Source: Clostridia bacterium (GTDB lineage: Bacteria; Bacillota; Clostridia; UMGS1810). Taken from it: a DNA stretch of 64,000 nucleotides. A model generated the notes under the pieces. It saw only the letters and a list, made by a program, of their open reading frames with translations, had not been told where the DNA came from and did no database searches. Shown here piece after piece: positions 39,149 through 47,753 of the stretch. The stretch covers positions 62,001 to 126,000 of the forward strand of contig JAFSCF010000012.1 in NCBI GenBank assembly GCA_017436905.1, written 5' to 3'. Position numbers and translations under genes: made by a program. Position 1 is the first letter of the stretch. Each line of letters begins with the position of its first letter.

Positions 39149-40798
39149 TCATCTGCAAACAATACTCTCGATTTTTGCATTTATTGCTTCTCTTAATCCA
39201 AGAATATAATCGTTGTTGCGCGGGTAAACATCAAACCCCACAACATCGTCAAGCATTTTCATAACTGTTTCACGGTCTGTGAGCGACTCTAAAAGTTTGA
39301 GCGCACGCATATCCTGAAGTCCGTCGTTAAATACATATAGTCTGTGCGAACACACCACATTGCCGTCGGTATCAAGCGGATAAACTACAAACGGATCACC
39401 TCCGGGCCATGCTGTGCTGCCGGTGGTATTGATATAAGGATTAATTACACTTTGAGAGCCTTTGGAAAACCAAAAATTAAATCCCCACTGCAAAAAGCCC
39501 TCAATATTGTATTTATAAAGTTGGTAACCCAGTATACGGTTACGGTAAGACGGCTGTGCAAGAAAACGATTTGCGACGCCGCCTCTCTGTGCCATACAAT
39601 AGTATGTCCATAAATTTTTAACACCGTTCTCCATAAACTTTTTAATATGGTTACTTGCAACAACGGGTTTTTTAATAATACCTTTTTCATAGTATCTGTA
39701 CTCAGCAAGGGCATCAAAGAGTTTGTCTTCACTTACAAATGCAGATATAATCTCTTTTGCCTCTCTGTAGCGTTTTTCGTGTTCTTCGCTGCTGTCAGGC
39801 TCGTCAGACACATGGAAATAGCAACATTCGTATATACCTTCTTTTTTTAAAAACGCTGTAAGTTCAGATAAAAACTCAGTCATAAATGTTTTGTACTCAT
39901 CAGATGTGCCCTCGGTTTCCCAACCGAAAATACGTTTATACTCTCCGTCAACAGTTGCCATAACTTTTGGAGCAAATTTTGCACCCCACTGCGTAAACAA
40001 ATGCGAAATTTCATAATACTCTATGCCATTTTTACGGCACAGGTCTATCCAATGCCCTAATTTTTCAAATCCAAAAGAATACTTACCATCTGTAACGGCA
40101 ACATCAACCAACTGGTTTGTAGGGCGTTCAGAGCCAATAGCGGTATCAAGCGGAGGAGTAAACACGGGAGTTAAAATCATATTATGACCGAATTTTGCGT
40201 AAACCCTCATATACTTATCAACAATTTCAAAATACTTTTCGCTGCCGATTTCCACATTGTGAAGCACCGCAAGACAATCACCATGGAACCAGCCGGTATT
40301 TAAAAGTTCCTGCTTAGGCAACTCGGCATCGATGATTTTAAGTGTATATGTAAGTTCGCTTGATAGAGCACCGTCTTTATCAAACAGACGGAATTTAATC
40401 GGGAATATACCGTTTATTTTACCTTCTGGCTCAACGGCTACCCACAAGCCCCTTACCTGATGGTCAACAAGTGTGAATTTTCCGTCTTTCACTTTATGCA
40501 ACGGATCAGGAAAAAGTCCCGGCTCTTTTGTGATATAATCGTCGTCATCTTCTATTTGAATAGACGGCATATCGTTTACCGAATATCCTATTTTATATAT
40601 ACTTATATACGGCAAAAGTTCAGACTCTATTTCTACTTTGCATTCAACAGTTACAAATTCTGTGTTTTCAAATTCGCCTGCCAACTGAAATGAATGTATT
40701 TCGTTTTTTAGCATACTCCCGCTTACAGTTTCTTTAAGTTCATCAAAATTATGAAAAAATATTTTTTCTAAACTGTTTGTAAGTTTCCATCTGTACAC
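39149..40798 (-). CDS. DUF4091 domain protein, glycoside-hydrolase-like
   Basis: A 549-residue cytoplasmic protein (no signal peptide). The middle and C-terminal parts look like a TIM-barrel of the DUF4091 family: TGWFHGDCLAVLHNVEIGSEKYFEIV, YFHVSDEPDSSEEHEKRY, NLWTYYCMAQRGGVANRF, QLYKYNIEGFLQWGFNFW and GDPFVVYPL. The HVSDEP acidic pair is a candidate active site. The substrate is unknown. It is probably co-transcribed with the metallophosphoesterase gene 17 bases upstream. Confidence 0.85.
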   Translation of the reverse strand: MYRWKLTNSLEKIFFHNFDELKETVSGSMLKNEIHSFQLAGEFENTEFVTVECKVEIESELLPYISIYKIGYSVNDMPSIQIEDDDDYITKEPGLFPDPLHKVKDGKFTLVDHQVRGLWVAVEPEGKINGIFPIKFRLFDKDGALSSELTYTLKIIDAELPKQELLNTGWFHGDCLAVLHNVEIGSEKYFEIVDKYMRVYAKFGHNMILTPVFTPPLDTAIGSERPTNQLVDVAVTDGKYSFGFEKLGHWIDLCRKNGIEYYEISHLFTQWGAKFAPKVMATVDGEYKRIFGWETEGTSDEYKTFMTEFLSELTAFLKKEGIYECCYFHVSDEPDSSEEHEKRYREAKEIISAFVSEDKLFDALAEYRYYEKGIIKKPVVASNHIKKFMENGVKNLWTYYCMAQRGGVANRFLAQPSYRNRILGYQLYKYNIEGFLQWGFNFWFSKGSQSVINPYINTTGSTAWPGGDPFVVYPLDTDGNVVCSHRLYVFNDGLQDMRALKLLESLTDRETVMKMLDDVVGFDVYPRNNDYILGLREAINAKIESIVCR

Positions 40799-40815
40799 AA
40801 TAGTTGTTCTCCTTT

Positions 40816-42042
40816 TTATTTCGATTTAATAGGCTTTGAATAATTATCCCAGAAACCAAAAGCATAAACTTCAGCCGAAATATCATCGTCGCATACGTTT
40901 TCAAAAGTTGTACTGTACATATCTTGTTGGTGTAAACGCATAAAATCAGATACTATACCCTTTTGTGCAATAACTGTATCGCCGGATTTAATACGCACGT
41001 TGTAACCAAAAACTCTTTCATTTTCGCAATGAGCACCCGGAAATTCCACCTTAATATTATTTTCGCTACGCACTATAGACACTTTTGCTTCAATATCAAA
41101 ATAAGGTGTGGACGCAGTTTTTGCCCGTTGCTGAGTATATTTATGTTTGCTTATATCATACGCATCTTCTATGTAATAATCATTTTCAAAAAAGTCGCCC
41201 GCAACAACGTCCACCTTTCTTATACGCACAGTACCTTTGCCGTCAACCTCTACAATAAGCATATGTGCGCATCCTTTAATCATATGAGGTTTTTCTTTAT
41301 CAGTATAGGCATATTCATCAAACCGTGCATTTGTGTATTTTTTGAAAATACCAAGAGAAATATAATACAAAGTGCCTGTGCTTACAGATGTGTAGTTGCA
41401 TTGATGGATTTCTCTGGGGTCATTAACAGGGCAATGGCTGTGGCCCGAAAAATCTATGACCTGCGGATATTGAGAAAGTATTGAATGAATTTCCGAATTC
41501 CCGTAAAATCCGCCTGAAATCGTGTCAACTTGTCCGGGATGCTGAAAAACAAATATTGGTTTATTGCCACCGTCTTTACGTGCTTTTTCAAGTTCGGTCT
41601 TTAAAAACTCACGCTTTGTTATATCGAATGAATCAGACCAAGGGCCTTTATCTTTAATAGTTGACAAAGATATAAAATGATATCCGTTGATAACTTCGTG
41701 GCGGTCATAATCCATATCAAAAACTCTTTTAAAATCCTGTAATGCAACATTTGCATCAGGAACAAATTGTAGTTCGTGTCCACCGATTATAGGCACAAGT
41801 TTTGTACTGTCTTTTACATATGCCTTGCAATCTTCAGCAAACATTTCAAATTGCTCGGTTTTGCCCAAATCGGTAAAATCCCCAACCACATAAAGAGCGT
41901 CAAGATTTTTATATTCTTCGTTTTCACTATAATTATAAACAAATTCCATAGCCGATTTAAAACGTTCTCGCTGGAAAGAGTCCTTTTCCTGATAATGAAC
42001 GTCACTCATAACGGCAAATCTAACTATAGGTGTAAATTCCAT
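40816..42042 (-). CDS. metallophosphoesterase (calcineurin-like)
   Basis: A 408-residue protein with the dimetal motifs FAVMSDVHYQ, VVGDFTDLG, IIGGHE, HPGQVD and DFSGHSHCPVND in the right order, and a beta-rich C-terminal domain of about 120 residues. It has no signal peptide. Substrate unknown. ATG 42042 lies 6 bases after GGAGGG; the frame upstream to 42174 covers the promoter. First gene of a pair with the DUF4091 gene. Confidence 0.9.
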   Translation of the reverse strand: MEFTPIVRFAVMSDVHYQEKDSFQRERFKSAMEFVYNYSENEEYKNLDALYVVGDFTDLGKTEQFEMFAEDCKAYVKDSTKLVPIIGGHELQFVPDANVALQDFKRVFDMDYDRHEVINGYHFISLSTIKDKGPWSDSFDITKREFLKTELEKARKDGGNKPIFVFQHPGQVDTISGGFYGNSEIHSILSQYPQVIDFSGHSHCPVNDPREIHQCNYTSVSTGTLYYISLGIFKKYTNARFDEYAYTDKEKPHMIKGCAHMLIVEVDGKGTVRIRKVDVVAGDFFENDYYIEDAYDISKHKYTQQRAKTASTPYFDIEAKVSIVRSENNIKVEFPGAHCENERVFGYNVRIKSGDTVIAQKGIVSDFMRLHQQDMYSTTFENVCDDDISAEVYAFGFWDNYSKPIKSK

Positions 42043-42145
42043 AATAATCCCTCCATATGCATTTGCGAGTATTTTAACAAAGCAGTGGCGCAAAAACCTA
42101 TGCCCAAAACGGGTTCGGGTATTAACGCATCTGCTTATGCACAAA

Positions 42146-42174
42146 AGCATATCACCGTCCAAAATGTTTGTCAA
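42146..42174 (-). promoter_or_regulatory. sigma-A promoter of the metallophosphoesterase/DUF4091 operon
   Basis: TTGACA and TATGCT on the minus strand with a 17-bp spacer, about 100 bases before ATG 42042. Confidence 0.65.
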
Positions 42175-42202
42175 TGGTTCATTTTTTAGAAAATATATAA
42201 TT

Positions 42203-42316
42203 TTTCTTTTATTATTAATTATTCATCAGCGAAGCGACTTCATCATTCATTATTCATTAAAAAATCCTGTCGACTTAATGAATGATGAATAATGAATATT
42301 GAAAAATGAATAATAC
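42203..42316. repeat. ATTCATT-type low-complexity inverted repeat
   Basis: Units such as ATTCATC, ATTCATT and their inverse ATGAATA recur on both sides of AAAAAATCCTGTCGA (42259-42273). That 15-mer is also the inverse complement of 42337-42351, part of the tRNA terminator. Similar runs are common in intergenic DNA of gut Clostridia. No gene is visible here. Confidence 0.65.
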
Positions 42317-42321
42317 AAAAC

Positions 42322-42352
42322 AAAAAATCCTATCTTTCGACAGGATTTTTTG
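42322..42352 (-). terminator. intrinsic terminator of the tRNA gene
   Basis: ATCCTGTCGAAAGATAGGAT folds into a stem and is followed by T6 on the minus strand, 7 bases after the tRNA. Confidence 0.8.
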
Positions 42353-42358
42353 TTTTTA

Positions 42359-42432
42359 TGGGCCTTCAGGGACTCGAACCCCGGACCCACCGGTTATGAG
42401 CCGGTTGCTCTGACCAACTGAGCTAAAGGCCC
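42359..42432 (-). tRNA. tRNA with CAT anticodon (elongator Met, or Ile2 read with lysidine)
   Basis: 74 bases fold as a full cloverleaf: acceptor GGGCCTT/AAGGCCC, D-stem GCTC/GAGC, anticodon stem ACCGG/CCGGT around CTCATAA, T-arm CGGGG-TTCGAGT-CCCTG, discriminator A. CCA is not encoded. Position 4 and 5 are C (pairs C4-G69, C5-G68), the recognition pairs of TilS, and the GCCTTTAGCTCAG start resembles Ile2 of Bacillus, so tRNA-Ile2 is likely; a simple anticodon reading would call tRNA-Met. Confidence 0.93.
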
Positions 42433-42541
42433 TTGCTTGTTCAACGCAAATTATTATAACATTGAAAACGCCTCGTGTCAAGACTTTTATTAAAACTTTT
42501 CCATTTATTATTTACGTTTGTTTACATTTTATTGACGAATA

Positions 42542-42569
42542 TTGACAAAACAAACCTTAATGTTACAAT
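42542..42569 (+). promoter_or_regulatory. sigma-A promoter of the solute-binding-like lipoprotein gene
   Basis: TTGACA at 42542-42547 and TACAAT at 42564-42569 with a 16-bp spacer. Confidence 0.75.
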
Positions 42570-42602
42570 ATAAGTATAAGTTATTTAAAAGAGGTGCTAT
42601 AT

Positions 42603-44051
42603 ATGAAAAATAAGATGCTTGCCATAGCAACTTCGCTTCTTATAATATTTACTCTCACTGCTTGCGGAGGAAAAATTTCTAATAAGGCTCTGCAAAAGAT
42701 GCTTAAAAGCGATACAGATTTTACTGATATTGATTTTTCGTCTGCCAAAACAATTACAGAAACAGAACTTGGCGAAAGCGAAAAAACCGTACTGTTCAGC
42801 GCAAAAGAAACCGAAAACGCAAAACTCGCTTATTATATAGCCATAGTAAATACAAAAAGCGACGACCTATCACCCGTAAATATTACATACGAGCCTTTAC
42901 AGTTTCTTCAAAAAGAAATATCTGCAAACCGCCCGCAAAGCATGAATATGGAATACTACACAAAGGTTACGGAACGCCTTTCCAATAATAACGAATATTT
43001 TAATAACGAAGAAAATAATATTCAATTTCTTCGTGATATAACAGGAATAAACGGAATAATTTCAACCGACACCGCTCAGAGCGCAATAACCACCATTGCT
43101 AAAGAGGAATTTGCCGGAAATGACGCCGAAGATTTTTTGATTATATTTGAAGAGGATAACGCAAATCCAATACAATACGCAGTTAAAGATGTAGATTCTG
43201 TATACAGTTGGGACTGGCTGCCGGAGTCGCAATATCTTACATTTATAAGTTCATCAAATAAAGACGAACTTGAAAAAGCCGAGGACGAGTACGGCCCTGC
43301 ATACAGCGACGAAAGCGTTTGGATTGCTTACGACCTTAATAAAGAAAAAAATGGTGTGTACAAAACTAAAGCCGAACTTTACGAAGCAATAACGGGCAAC
43401 AAGAGCGAATTTGAAGATGAACCCGAGAAGCCTGACGGTGTACTTACACTTGCCACAGTAACAGACAAAGCGCCTTTTGCATATGTAAACGGCGGCATAC
43501 CCGTAGGTGCAGATATTGATATTGCAAGAGCCATAGCAGAAGAACTTAATATGGAACTTGAAATATCGACAATGTCACAAACCGCTGCTGTAAACGGCAC
43601 CGCAAAAGGTACATACCATATGGCAATGGCTGCATATAACGCATCTGTAGAAAATGACTCCATACGCTTTACCGATAACTATTACGGCGATTACGTTATA
43701 TTACTCAGCAAAAACGGTGGTAAAATAAACGATAAAATTTGCAGTGCACTGGCAACATTAAAAACCAACGGAACAATAGAAAAAATCATAAGCAAACATA
43801 ACGCAGACAAAGCACCGCAAAAAACCGAAGAAAAAGTTGAGAAAAAACCGACAAACTCAACTGCAACAGAACAAGTACAAGAAAGTACAAACACCGCTAT
43901 CTCCTACCGTGTCCGCAAAAGTGCCGACGACAGTAAATCGCAGATAGGCGCATTTGCAAGTCTGGAAAATGCAAAAAAAGAGGCCAACGCACATAAAGAC
44001 GAAGGCTACAAAGTTTACGATATGTCTGGCAAACTTGTTTATACTCCTTAA
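42603..44051 (+). CDS. lipoprotein with a shortened solute-binding domain and an endolysin-type C-terminal tail
   Basis: A 482-residue protein. Residues 1-21 are a lipoprotein signal (LTAC). Residues 22-275 match nothing I recognise. Residues 278-400 resemble family-3 solute-binding proteins (LTLATVTDKAPFAYVNGGIPVGADIDIARAIAEEL) but the second lobe, about 90 residues, is missing between RFTDNYYGDYVILL and INDKICSALATLKTNGTIEKI. After a Lys/Thr/Glu linker, residues 434-482 (SYRVRKSADDSKSQIGAFASLENAKKE...YKVYDMSGKLVY) match the short C-terminal domain found on clostridial amidases and phage endolysins. It may sense or hold a ligand at the cell wall. ATG 42603 lies 6 bases after GAGGTG. Confidence 0.75.
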   Translation: MKNKMLAIATSLLIIFTLTACGGKISNKALQKMLKSDTDFTDIDFSSAKTITETELGESEKTVLFSAKETENAKLAYYIAIVNTKSDDLSPVNITYEPLQFLQKEISANRPQSMNMEYYTKVTERLSNNNEYFNNEENNIQFLRDITGINGIISTDTAQSAITTIAKEEFAGNDAEDFLIIFEEDNANPIQYAVKDVDSVYSWDWLPESQYLTFISSSNKDELEKAEDEYGPAYSDESVWIAYDLNKEKNGVYKTKAELYEAITGNKSEFEDEPEKPDGVLTLATVTDKAPFAYVNGGIPVGADIDIARAIAEELNMELEISTMSQTAAVNGTAKGTYHMAMAAYNASVENDSIRFTDNYYGDYVILLSKNGGKINDKICSALATLKTNGTIEKIISKHNADKAPQKTEEKVEKKPTNSTATEQVQESTNTAISYRVRKSADDSKSQIGAFASLENAKKEANAHKDEGYKVYDMSGKLVYTP

Positions 44052-44054
44052 AGC

Positions 44055-44088
44055 AAAATGCAGTAACGAAAATTCGTTACTGCATTTT
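44055..44088. terminator. bidirectional terminator between lipoprotein gene and GH28 gene
   Basis: Perfect 16-bp stem (44055-44070 with 44073-44088) of AAAATGCAGTAACGAA type with A/T flanks, between two convergent genes. Confidence 0.88.
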
Positions 44089-44091
44089 TTA

Positions 44092-45588
44092 TTACCTACA
44101 ATAAATATTTTCAAAACTTATGCCTTCACAGCATTGCAGATATATAGTCTGTCGTCTGCTATGGGTATCGTTATCAATAGCAATATTTTTAAACTTAACA
44201 TTTTTTATAAAATGTCCTGGGATATCAAAGCCCGAAAGTTCTATAGCCTCGCAATATTCATCGGTATCTTCTCGACTGTGCATACGTGCAGTAACCTGCA
44301 TATTTTCAAATGTGCAATTCTCAAATACTGGTGCAGTGGGTGCGCCTTCGCCGTCATCATTATACCCCACGGAATGCATTAAAATTCTGCACACTTTAGA
44401 ATAACTTACGTGAACATCACGTACATATCCACCGCGTTTTTTAGTGCCTTTAATTTCAACGCCGTATACAGAGTTACCCATATCACAGTTCCATATACGT
44501 ACATCGCTTACACCACCGGACATCTCACTACCGATAGTTATACCGTGACCAAAATGGCTCACGCAATCAAACACTCGTATATGCTCACAAGGGCGGTTGA
44601 TAACATTGCCCTCAGGATTTTTGCCGGATTTAATTGCAACAGCATCATCACCAGTGAAAAATTCACTACCAAAGAGTGTGCAGTTGGTAGAAGAATCCGG
44701 GTCCCAACCGTCACCATTCCATACACCTTGCGATCGGAACGTACAATCATATGTAACTATATTATCAGAGTAAATCATATGCACATTCCAACTTGCACCG
44801 TTCATAACAGTAATACCTGTTATGGTTATATCCTTGGCACAACTTACATTCACTAATCTTGGGCGTGCTCTGCCGGGTATAGTCTGCGGAAGTTCGCACT
44901 CTTCGATTTTATTGCCGAGCGATTCAAGGTAATCTTTCATAAGAACGGTTTCAACATCAATTACGTTCTGCGCCAAAGTTTTTCCGCCACCGCAGATAGT
45001 GCCCTCGCCACTTATTTTAACATTAAAACAAGTGCAGCCTTTTTCACGATCAAGTTCGCCTATATTTATAAGCCCTGCATAGCACATCATCTCGTGTCCT
45101 TCAAAACGGCTTTTTATTTTAGGCTCATAATCTTTAACTTCTGTAGTGCCGTGAATAACGGCATCTTTATCGATATACAACTCCATATCAGAATGAAGAT
45201 ACAGCGAACCGGTCATATAATCGCCTGCAGGCACATATACGCACTCTCCTGCTTTGCAATCATTAATAGCCGCCTGAATACGTTCGGTGTTAAGCGTTTT
45301 GCCGTCGCCCATAGCATTATACGGTGATTTTGTAATATCAATTCTGTTTTTAACTGCTTCTGTGATAATTGTATCTTTACCGATTTCGCACACAGTATTG
45401 CCAACCATTGAAACCTCAAAATCATAAGAAGTTTCAGGGGTGAGTTCTGTTACCTTGTAATGACACTTTTCTGTTTCAGCCACAACATTTCCGTTTACAG
45501 AAACTGTATATCGGTTGCCTTTTTCGTAATTTTCAGGCAAGTCCCAGTAAAGGACTATATAATTCGATGCAGTTATATTTTTAATCAT
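44092..45588 (-). CDS. glycoside hydrolase family 28 protein (polygalacturonase-like)
   Basis: A 498-residue protein without a signal peptide. Residues 1-75 look like a fibronectin-III-type domain; the rest is a right-handed beta-helix of GH28 with the catalytic blocks NGDGWDPDSSTN, GDDAVAIKSG, GHGITIGSE and VEIKG. GH28 enzymes hydrolyse galacturonan chains. Lack of a signal suggests it acts on imported oligogalacturonides. Single gene with a consensus promoter; no transporter is adjacent. Confidence 0.92.
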   Translation of the reverse strand: MIKNITASNYIVLYWDLPENYEKGNRYTVSVNGNVVAETEKCHYKVTELTPETSYDFEVSMVGNTVCEIGKDTIITEAVKNRIDITKSPYNAMGDGKTLNTERIQAAINDCKAGECVYVPAGDYMTGSLYLHSDMELYIDKDAVIHGTTEVKDYEPKIKSRFEGHEMMCYAGLINIGELDREKGCTCFNVKISGEGTICGGGKTLAQNVIDVETVLMKDYLESLGNKIEECELPQTIPGRARPRLVNVSCAKDITITGITVMNGASWNVHMIYSDNIVTYDCTFRSQGVWNGDGWDPDSSTNCTLFGSEFFTGDDAVAIKSGKNPEGNVINRPCEHIRVFDCVSHFGHGITIGSEMSGGVSDVRIWNCDMGNSVYGVEIKGTKKRGGYVRDVHVSYSKVCRILMHSVGYNDDGEGAPTAPVFENCTFENMQVTARMHSREDTDEYCEAIELSGFDIPGHFIKNVKFKNIAIDNDTHSRRQTIYLQCCEGISFENIYCR

Positions 45589-45621
45589 GCTGCCACCTCT
45601 TGAAAAAAATAATACATCTCA

Positions 45622-45650
45622 ATTATAGAGTTTTGTGCATATTTTGTCAA
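45622..45650 (-). promoter_or_regulatory. full-consensus sigma-A promoter of the GH28 gene
   Basis: TTGACA and TATAAT, both exact, with a 17-bp spacer on the minus strand. The rest of the gap up to 45787 holds only an 8-bp inverted repeat (GTTCAAAA/TTTTGAAC, 45730-45764) and no gene that I can see. Confidence 0.85.
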
Positions 45651-45786
45651 TATTACTATTTACTTTACATTAAACCAAACTGTTCAATACCGGATGTGTA
45701 CGTAATGGCAAATTAGCGCCGTGACCACAGTTCAAAACACTTTGGGGTGCATATCATTTTGAACGGGAATTTTTGTTTTGAAAATA

Positions 45787-46398
45787 TCAATACTGACCTA
45801 CATATTCACGCACTCGAAGTGGTATTCCCATATCGTCTGCGATTTTTTGGCAGCGTTCGATATCTGCTTTTGAAATAACGTCTACCACAGTGAACGTCAC
45901 CTTATCTACAACAGTTTTACACTCAGCGGCAAATTTAAGCATTGCATCGAACGATTTTTCGCCATAGCAACTGTTAGTTACTTTCTGGTAAGACATCGCA
46001 TCGGGTGCGTTAAGGCTGATAGATACAGCATCAACCAAGCCTTTGAGTTCAAGTGCGGTATGCTCTCTGCCGTGTATGAGGTCGGAAAGACCGTTTGTGT
46101 TTATGCGTATAGGCAGGTTAGTTATAGTTCGTATATACTTTGCCACATCGCACACCACGTCTAACCTTTCCAAAGGCTCACCGTATCCGCAGAATACTAT
46201 TGAAGAAAATTTGGTCAAATCCCAGTTTTTGAACTCGGTCTTGATGTCGCCTGCTGTGGGCTCCGTTTCCTCAAACCACAAACTGCCCGACTCACGTATG
46301 GTATCACCATTATTACGTATACAAAACACGCACGCACAAGGGCATTTATTAGTTACATTAATATATAAACTTCCTTCAAGTTCGTATAAAGTTGTCAT
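45787..46398 (-). CDS. TatD-associated radical SAM protein (TIGR04038-like)
   Basis: A 203-residue protein starting MTTLYELEGSLYINVTNKC, with the cluster motif CPCACVFCIRN (CxxxCxxC) and FCGYGEPLERLD, matching the short radical SAM family usually found beside TatD nucleases. The reaction is unknown. No tatD gene is in the window. ATG 46398 is 11 bases after AAGGA. Last gene of the operon. Confidence 0.85.
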   Translation of the reverse strand: MTTLYELEGSLYINVTNKCPCACVFCIRNNGDTIRESGSLWFEETEPTAGDIKTEFKNWDLTKFSSIVFCGYGEPLERLDVVCDVAKYIRTITNLPIRINTNGLSDLIHGREHTALELKGLVDAVSISLNAPDAMSYQKVTNSCYGEKSFDAMLKFAAECKTVVDKVTFTVVDVISKADIERCQKIADDMGIPLRVREYVGQY

Positions 46399-46412
46399 TA
46401 AAATCACTATCC

Positions 46413-46913
46413 TTAATTTAAATTAAATCTCTTTTTAACATTTGATTTATCAAGAGCATATCCCAAAGCAACAAACACAACTATGCTTGAAAAAGGCTGT
46501 ACCATTCCTGCAAACATATTGGCAAGCGCTGTTGCCATATTGGTATATATAATCCAATCCGCAACAAAATATCCCGCAATGCCGATAACGCTGGCAACTA
46601 TTGATGCTGCAAGTGTGCGTAACGTTATTATCTTATCGCCCTTTGCGGAAAAAGGCAATATAAGCAACGCCTTTATAATTACAGTCGGCAAAACATACAC
46701 TACATAACCGCTGAAAGCGTCTGCCAATCCTGCACCGATAGCACTTGCCGCCATTGCATACGGCATAGGAAGCATTGCTGCAGCAAGATATATAAATGCA
46801 TCGCCGATATGTACGTATCCGCCGGTCATAGGCACGGGGAGATGTATAAACATTGTCGCAATGCACACCAACGCCGCAAACAGTGCGGTCATAGTCAATT
46901 TGCGTGTTTTCAC
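46413..46913 (-). CDS. ECF transporter S component (TIGR04002-like)
   Basis: A 166-residue membrane protein with about five or six helices; ALFAALVCIATMFIHLPVP...GYVHIGDAFIYLAAAMLP is the substrate-binding S-component pattern. S components bind a vitamin and use a shared ATPase module that is not in this window. The GTG start overlaps the kinase stop by 4 bases (GTGA), and the kinase phosphorylates B6, so a B6 vitamer is the likely substrate (inference). Confidence 0.85.
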   Translation of the reverse strand: MKTRKLTMTALFAALVCIATMFIHLPVPMTGGYVHIGDAFIYLAAAMLPMPYAMAASAIGAGLADAFSGYVVYVLPTVIIKALLILPFSAKGDKIITLRTLAASIVASVIGIAGYFVADWIIYTNMATALANMFAGMVQPFSSIVVFVALGYALDKSNVKKRFNLN

Positions 46914-47746
46914 AGTAAACAAATCTCCTTTATAAATTTTTCAAAGCAGATACCTTCTAAATATGTAAGTCCCTGCTCATAAGAATACTTTGCTGCTTTT
47001 TCAATAAACTTTGTAGCAAACTCCACTCCGTCGTGAATATGTTTACCTTTTGCCAGAAAGCCGCATACAATAGATGCAAAAACATCTCCCGTACCCGAAT
47101 AATAAACGGGAACAATCGGTGAGCAATATTCGTGTTCGCCATTGGGAGAGTATATATAGTTTATGGCTTTGCCATCACGTTTAATACCGGTGATAACCAC
47201 ATTCTGCGTTCCAAGAGTGCAAATCGCCTCTGCCATTGCACGTGCCGTTTCAGCAGATATACTATCACCTGAATATCCAATTCCACTCAATATTGACGCT
47301 TCTGTAACATTGGGCGTTACAACATCGGCGTGGCTTATAAGACGCTTCATTTTTTCGCAAAGTTCATAGGTATATGTTGAATATATCTTGCCGTCATCGC
47401 CCATTACAGGGTCTACAAGCACCTTTGTATTTTCCTCACGGAAAGTGCTGAAAAATTTTTCAGCAATATCAATTTGTTTTTCAGAGCCGAGAAAACCCGT
47501 GTATATACAACCAAAATGCATATCATACGCTTTCCAGTCCTCTATAAAACGTTCCATCTTATCAGTATAGTCGTCAAAGAAATATTTATCGTACCCCGTG
47601 TGGTTAGAGAGTATAGCCGTAGGAAGTGCGCAGCATTGCAAACCGAATGCGCCAAGGATTGGCATTGCCGCAGTTAAAGAGCATCTGCCTGAGCCTGACA
47701 TATCGTTTATCGCTGCAACCGATATAATATCTGACACTTTTTTCAC
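46910..47746 (-). CDS. pyridoxal/pyridoxamine kinase
   Basis: A 278-residue PfkB-like kinase. AAINDMSGSGRCSLTAAMPILGAFG, VLVDPVMGDDG, VTPNVTEASILSG and the catalytic YSGTGDVFASIVCG fit B6 kinases of the PdxK/PdxY type. It traps pyridoxal, pyridoxine or pyridoxamine as the phosphate. The start is GTG 47746 or GTG 47737; the latter is better spaced from AAGGA. It is coupled to the ECF-S gene by a GTGA overlap. Confidence 0.88.
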   Translation of the reverse strand: MKKVSDIISVAAINDMSGSGRCSLTAAMPILGAFGLQCCALPTAILSNHTGYDKYFFDDYTDKMERFIEDWKAYDMHFGCIYTGFLGSEKQIDIAEKFFSTFREENTKVLVDPVMGDDGKIYSTYTYELCEKMKRLISHADVVTPNVTEASILSGIGYSGDSISAETARAMAEAICTLGTQNVVITGIKRDGKAINYIYSPNGEHEYCSPIVPVYYSGTGDVFASIVCGFLAKGKHIHDGVEFATKFIEKAAKYSYEQGLTYLEGICFEKFIKEICLL

Positions 47747-47753
47747 TTCCTTA

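Noticed and set aside
40963-41484. Long plus-strand ORF antisense to the metallophosphoesterase
   Set aside because: Cysteine- and histidine-rich translation with no ribosome site, a shadow of the real gene. The same holds for the other long antisense frames, for example 9223-9825, 33641-34231 and 60110-60898.
42203-42316. Possible CRISPR or phage attachment site
   Set aside because: Units are short and irregular without spacers, and there are no integrase or cas genes in the window.
42336-42342. TTCGACA, an exact 0A box
   Set aside because: It lies in the stem of the tRNA terminator, not in a promoter; probably chance.
45730-45764. 8-bp inverted repeat after the radical SAM gene
   Set aside because: Long loop and short arms; too weak to call a terminator or operator.
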